64,000 nt of DNA from Candidatus Zixiibacteriota bacterium (lineage in GTDB: Bacteria > Zixibacteria > MSB-5A5 > GN15 > PGXB01): positions 119,914-183,913 of the forward strand of contig JAFGTT010000015.1 of the NCBI GenBank assembly GCA_016933955.1. The letters run 5' to 3'. Positions 63,742-64,000 of the stretch are shown piece after piece; the first letter of the stretch is position 1; each line of letters starts with the position of its first letter. The translations under genes were made by a program, and so were the position numbers. Below the pieces are notes generated by a model. The model was given only the letters and a program-made list of their open reading frames with translations. It did not search any database and was not told the origin of the DNA.

Positions 63742-64000
63742 AAACAGCCCCGGCATAATATTTATTCGCACTATCGAACCCGCTACCAGTGCAAATGCTT
63801 TTTATTTGGAGTGTATCTCCCTTTCATTCCTGACCCGTTATAAACCCATGCGCCCCCAACGCTGTCATTTCCGCGAAAGCGAAAATCTAAAAACCCCTAA
63901 AAATCTTTGTTTCCACTGACAGCACTTGTCATCAAAACTGCTTTTTTTACCGAAACATCAAAAAATATTGATTTTCCCCACTTGACAATATTGATCTCTC
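63742..64000. other. 259-base region at the right window edge
   Basis: No convincing gene. TTGACA occurs at about 63983-63988, which may be part of a promoter whose -10 box would lie near or beyond the edge. Confidence 0.4.

Noticed and set aside
63719..63919. Frame of 66 codons at the right edge
   Set aside because: It overlaps the 63532 gene, has no ribosome-binding site and reads as non-coding.

Overview
The window looks like a chromosomal segment from an uncultured bacterium of the Fibrobacterota-Chlorobiota-Bacteroidota (FCB) superphylum. A Zixibacteria-like lineage is my best guess. That rests on inference: five secreted proteins end in a C-terminal sorting/FlgD-like domain (motif NYPNPFNPTTTI, then SGIYFYR and a basic tail), there are three PorV/PorQ-family outer-membrane proteins, a DUF4321 protein, a TonB receptor with a carboxypeptidase-regulatory domain, and eukaryotic-like kinase/phosphatase signalling. 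No 16S rRNA is present. Most genes lie on the minus strand in long, tightly packed operons. No CRISPR array, insertion sequence or prophage was seen.

Layout. 1-5463 (minus): a propeller protein, two PorV-like barrels and an isocitrate/isopropylmalate dehydrogenase cut by the window edge. 5881-6948 (plus): a lipoprotein-like six-haem cytochrome with unusual haem motifs. 7011-9115 (minus): etfA without etfB, and a tRNA-dihydrouridine synthase. 9242-13179 (plus): a signalling cluster of FHA protein, metallophosphoesterase and CHASE2-Ser/Thr kinase. 13195-20010 (minus): a housekeeping operon with ecfT, truA, transaldolase, purB, psd, pssA, purS, purQ, a DUF4321 protein, tatA and an unknown gene. 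20137-25830 (minus): a subtilisin-like and an M6-like secreted protease. 26053-28299 (plus): a glycosyltransferase-TPR fusion. 28351-35050 (minus): TonB receptor, PorV-like barrel and a large lipoprotein. 35350-38527: lipoate ligase, K+ channel, tRNA-Arg and PP2C phosphatase. 38681-45537 (minus): two modular surface proteins, one of 1922 residues. 45870-50500: VanZ-like protein, acetyltransferase, CBS protein, and a possible sulfation set (cysC, GSCFA protein, sulfotransferase). 50636-51496: an AT-rich patch with unknown genes beside tRNA-Pro. 51556-54393 (minus): acetyltransferase, rdgB, a stand-alone citryl-CoA lyase-like enzyme and an exported unknown. 54558-61491 (minus): an eight-gene redox operon joining a 2-oxoacid:ferredoxin oxidoreductase to NuoE/NuoF/NuoG-like and polyferredoxin subunits, led by a P-loop ATPase gene. 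61729-63741: ferritin-like protein, a degenerate polysaccharide deacetylase and a small unknown protein.

Together the genes suggest an organism that oxidises or makes 2-oxoacids through ferredoxin, moves electrons between ferredoxin and NAD(H), and invests heavily in secreted proteases and modular surface proteins. The most interesting points are the oxidoreductase/diaphorase operon, the CX3CH and CX4CH haem motifs, an unnamed module found three times in two adjacent surface proteins, the calcium-loop-like repeats inside the TonB receptor, and a deacetylase-fold protein that has lost metal ligands. All functional assignments come from reading the sequence and family knowledge; no search was run.
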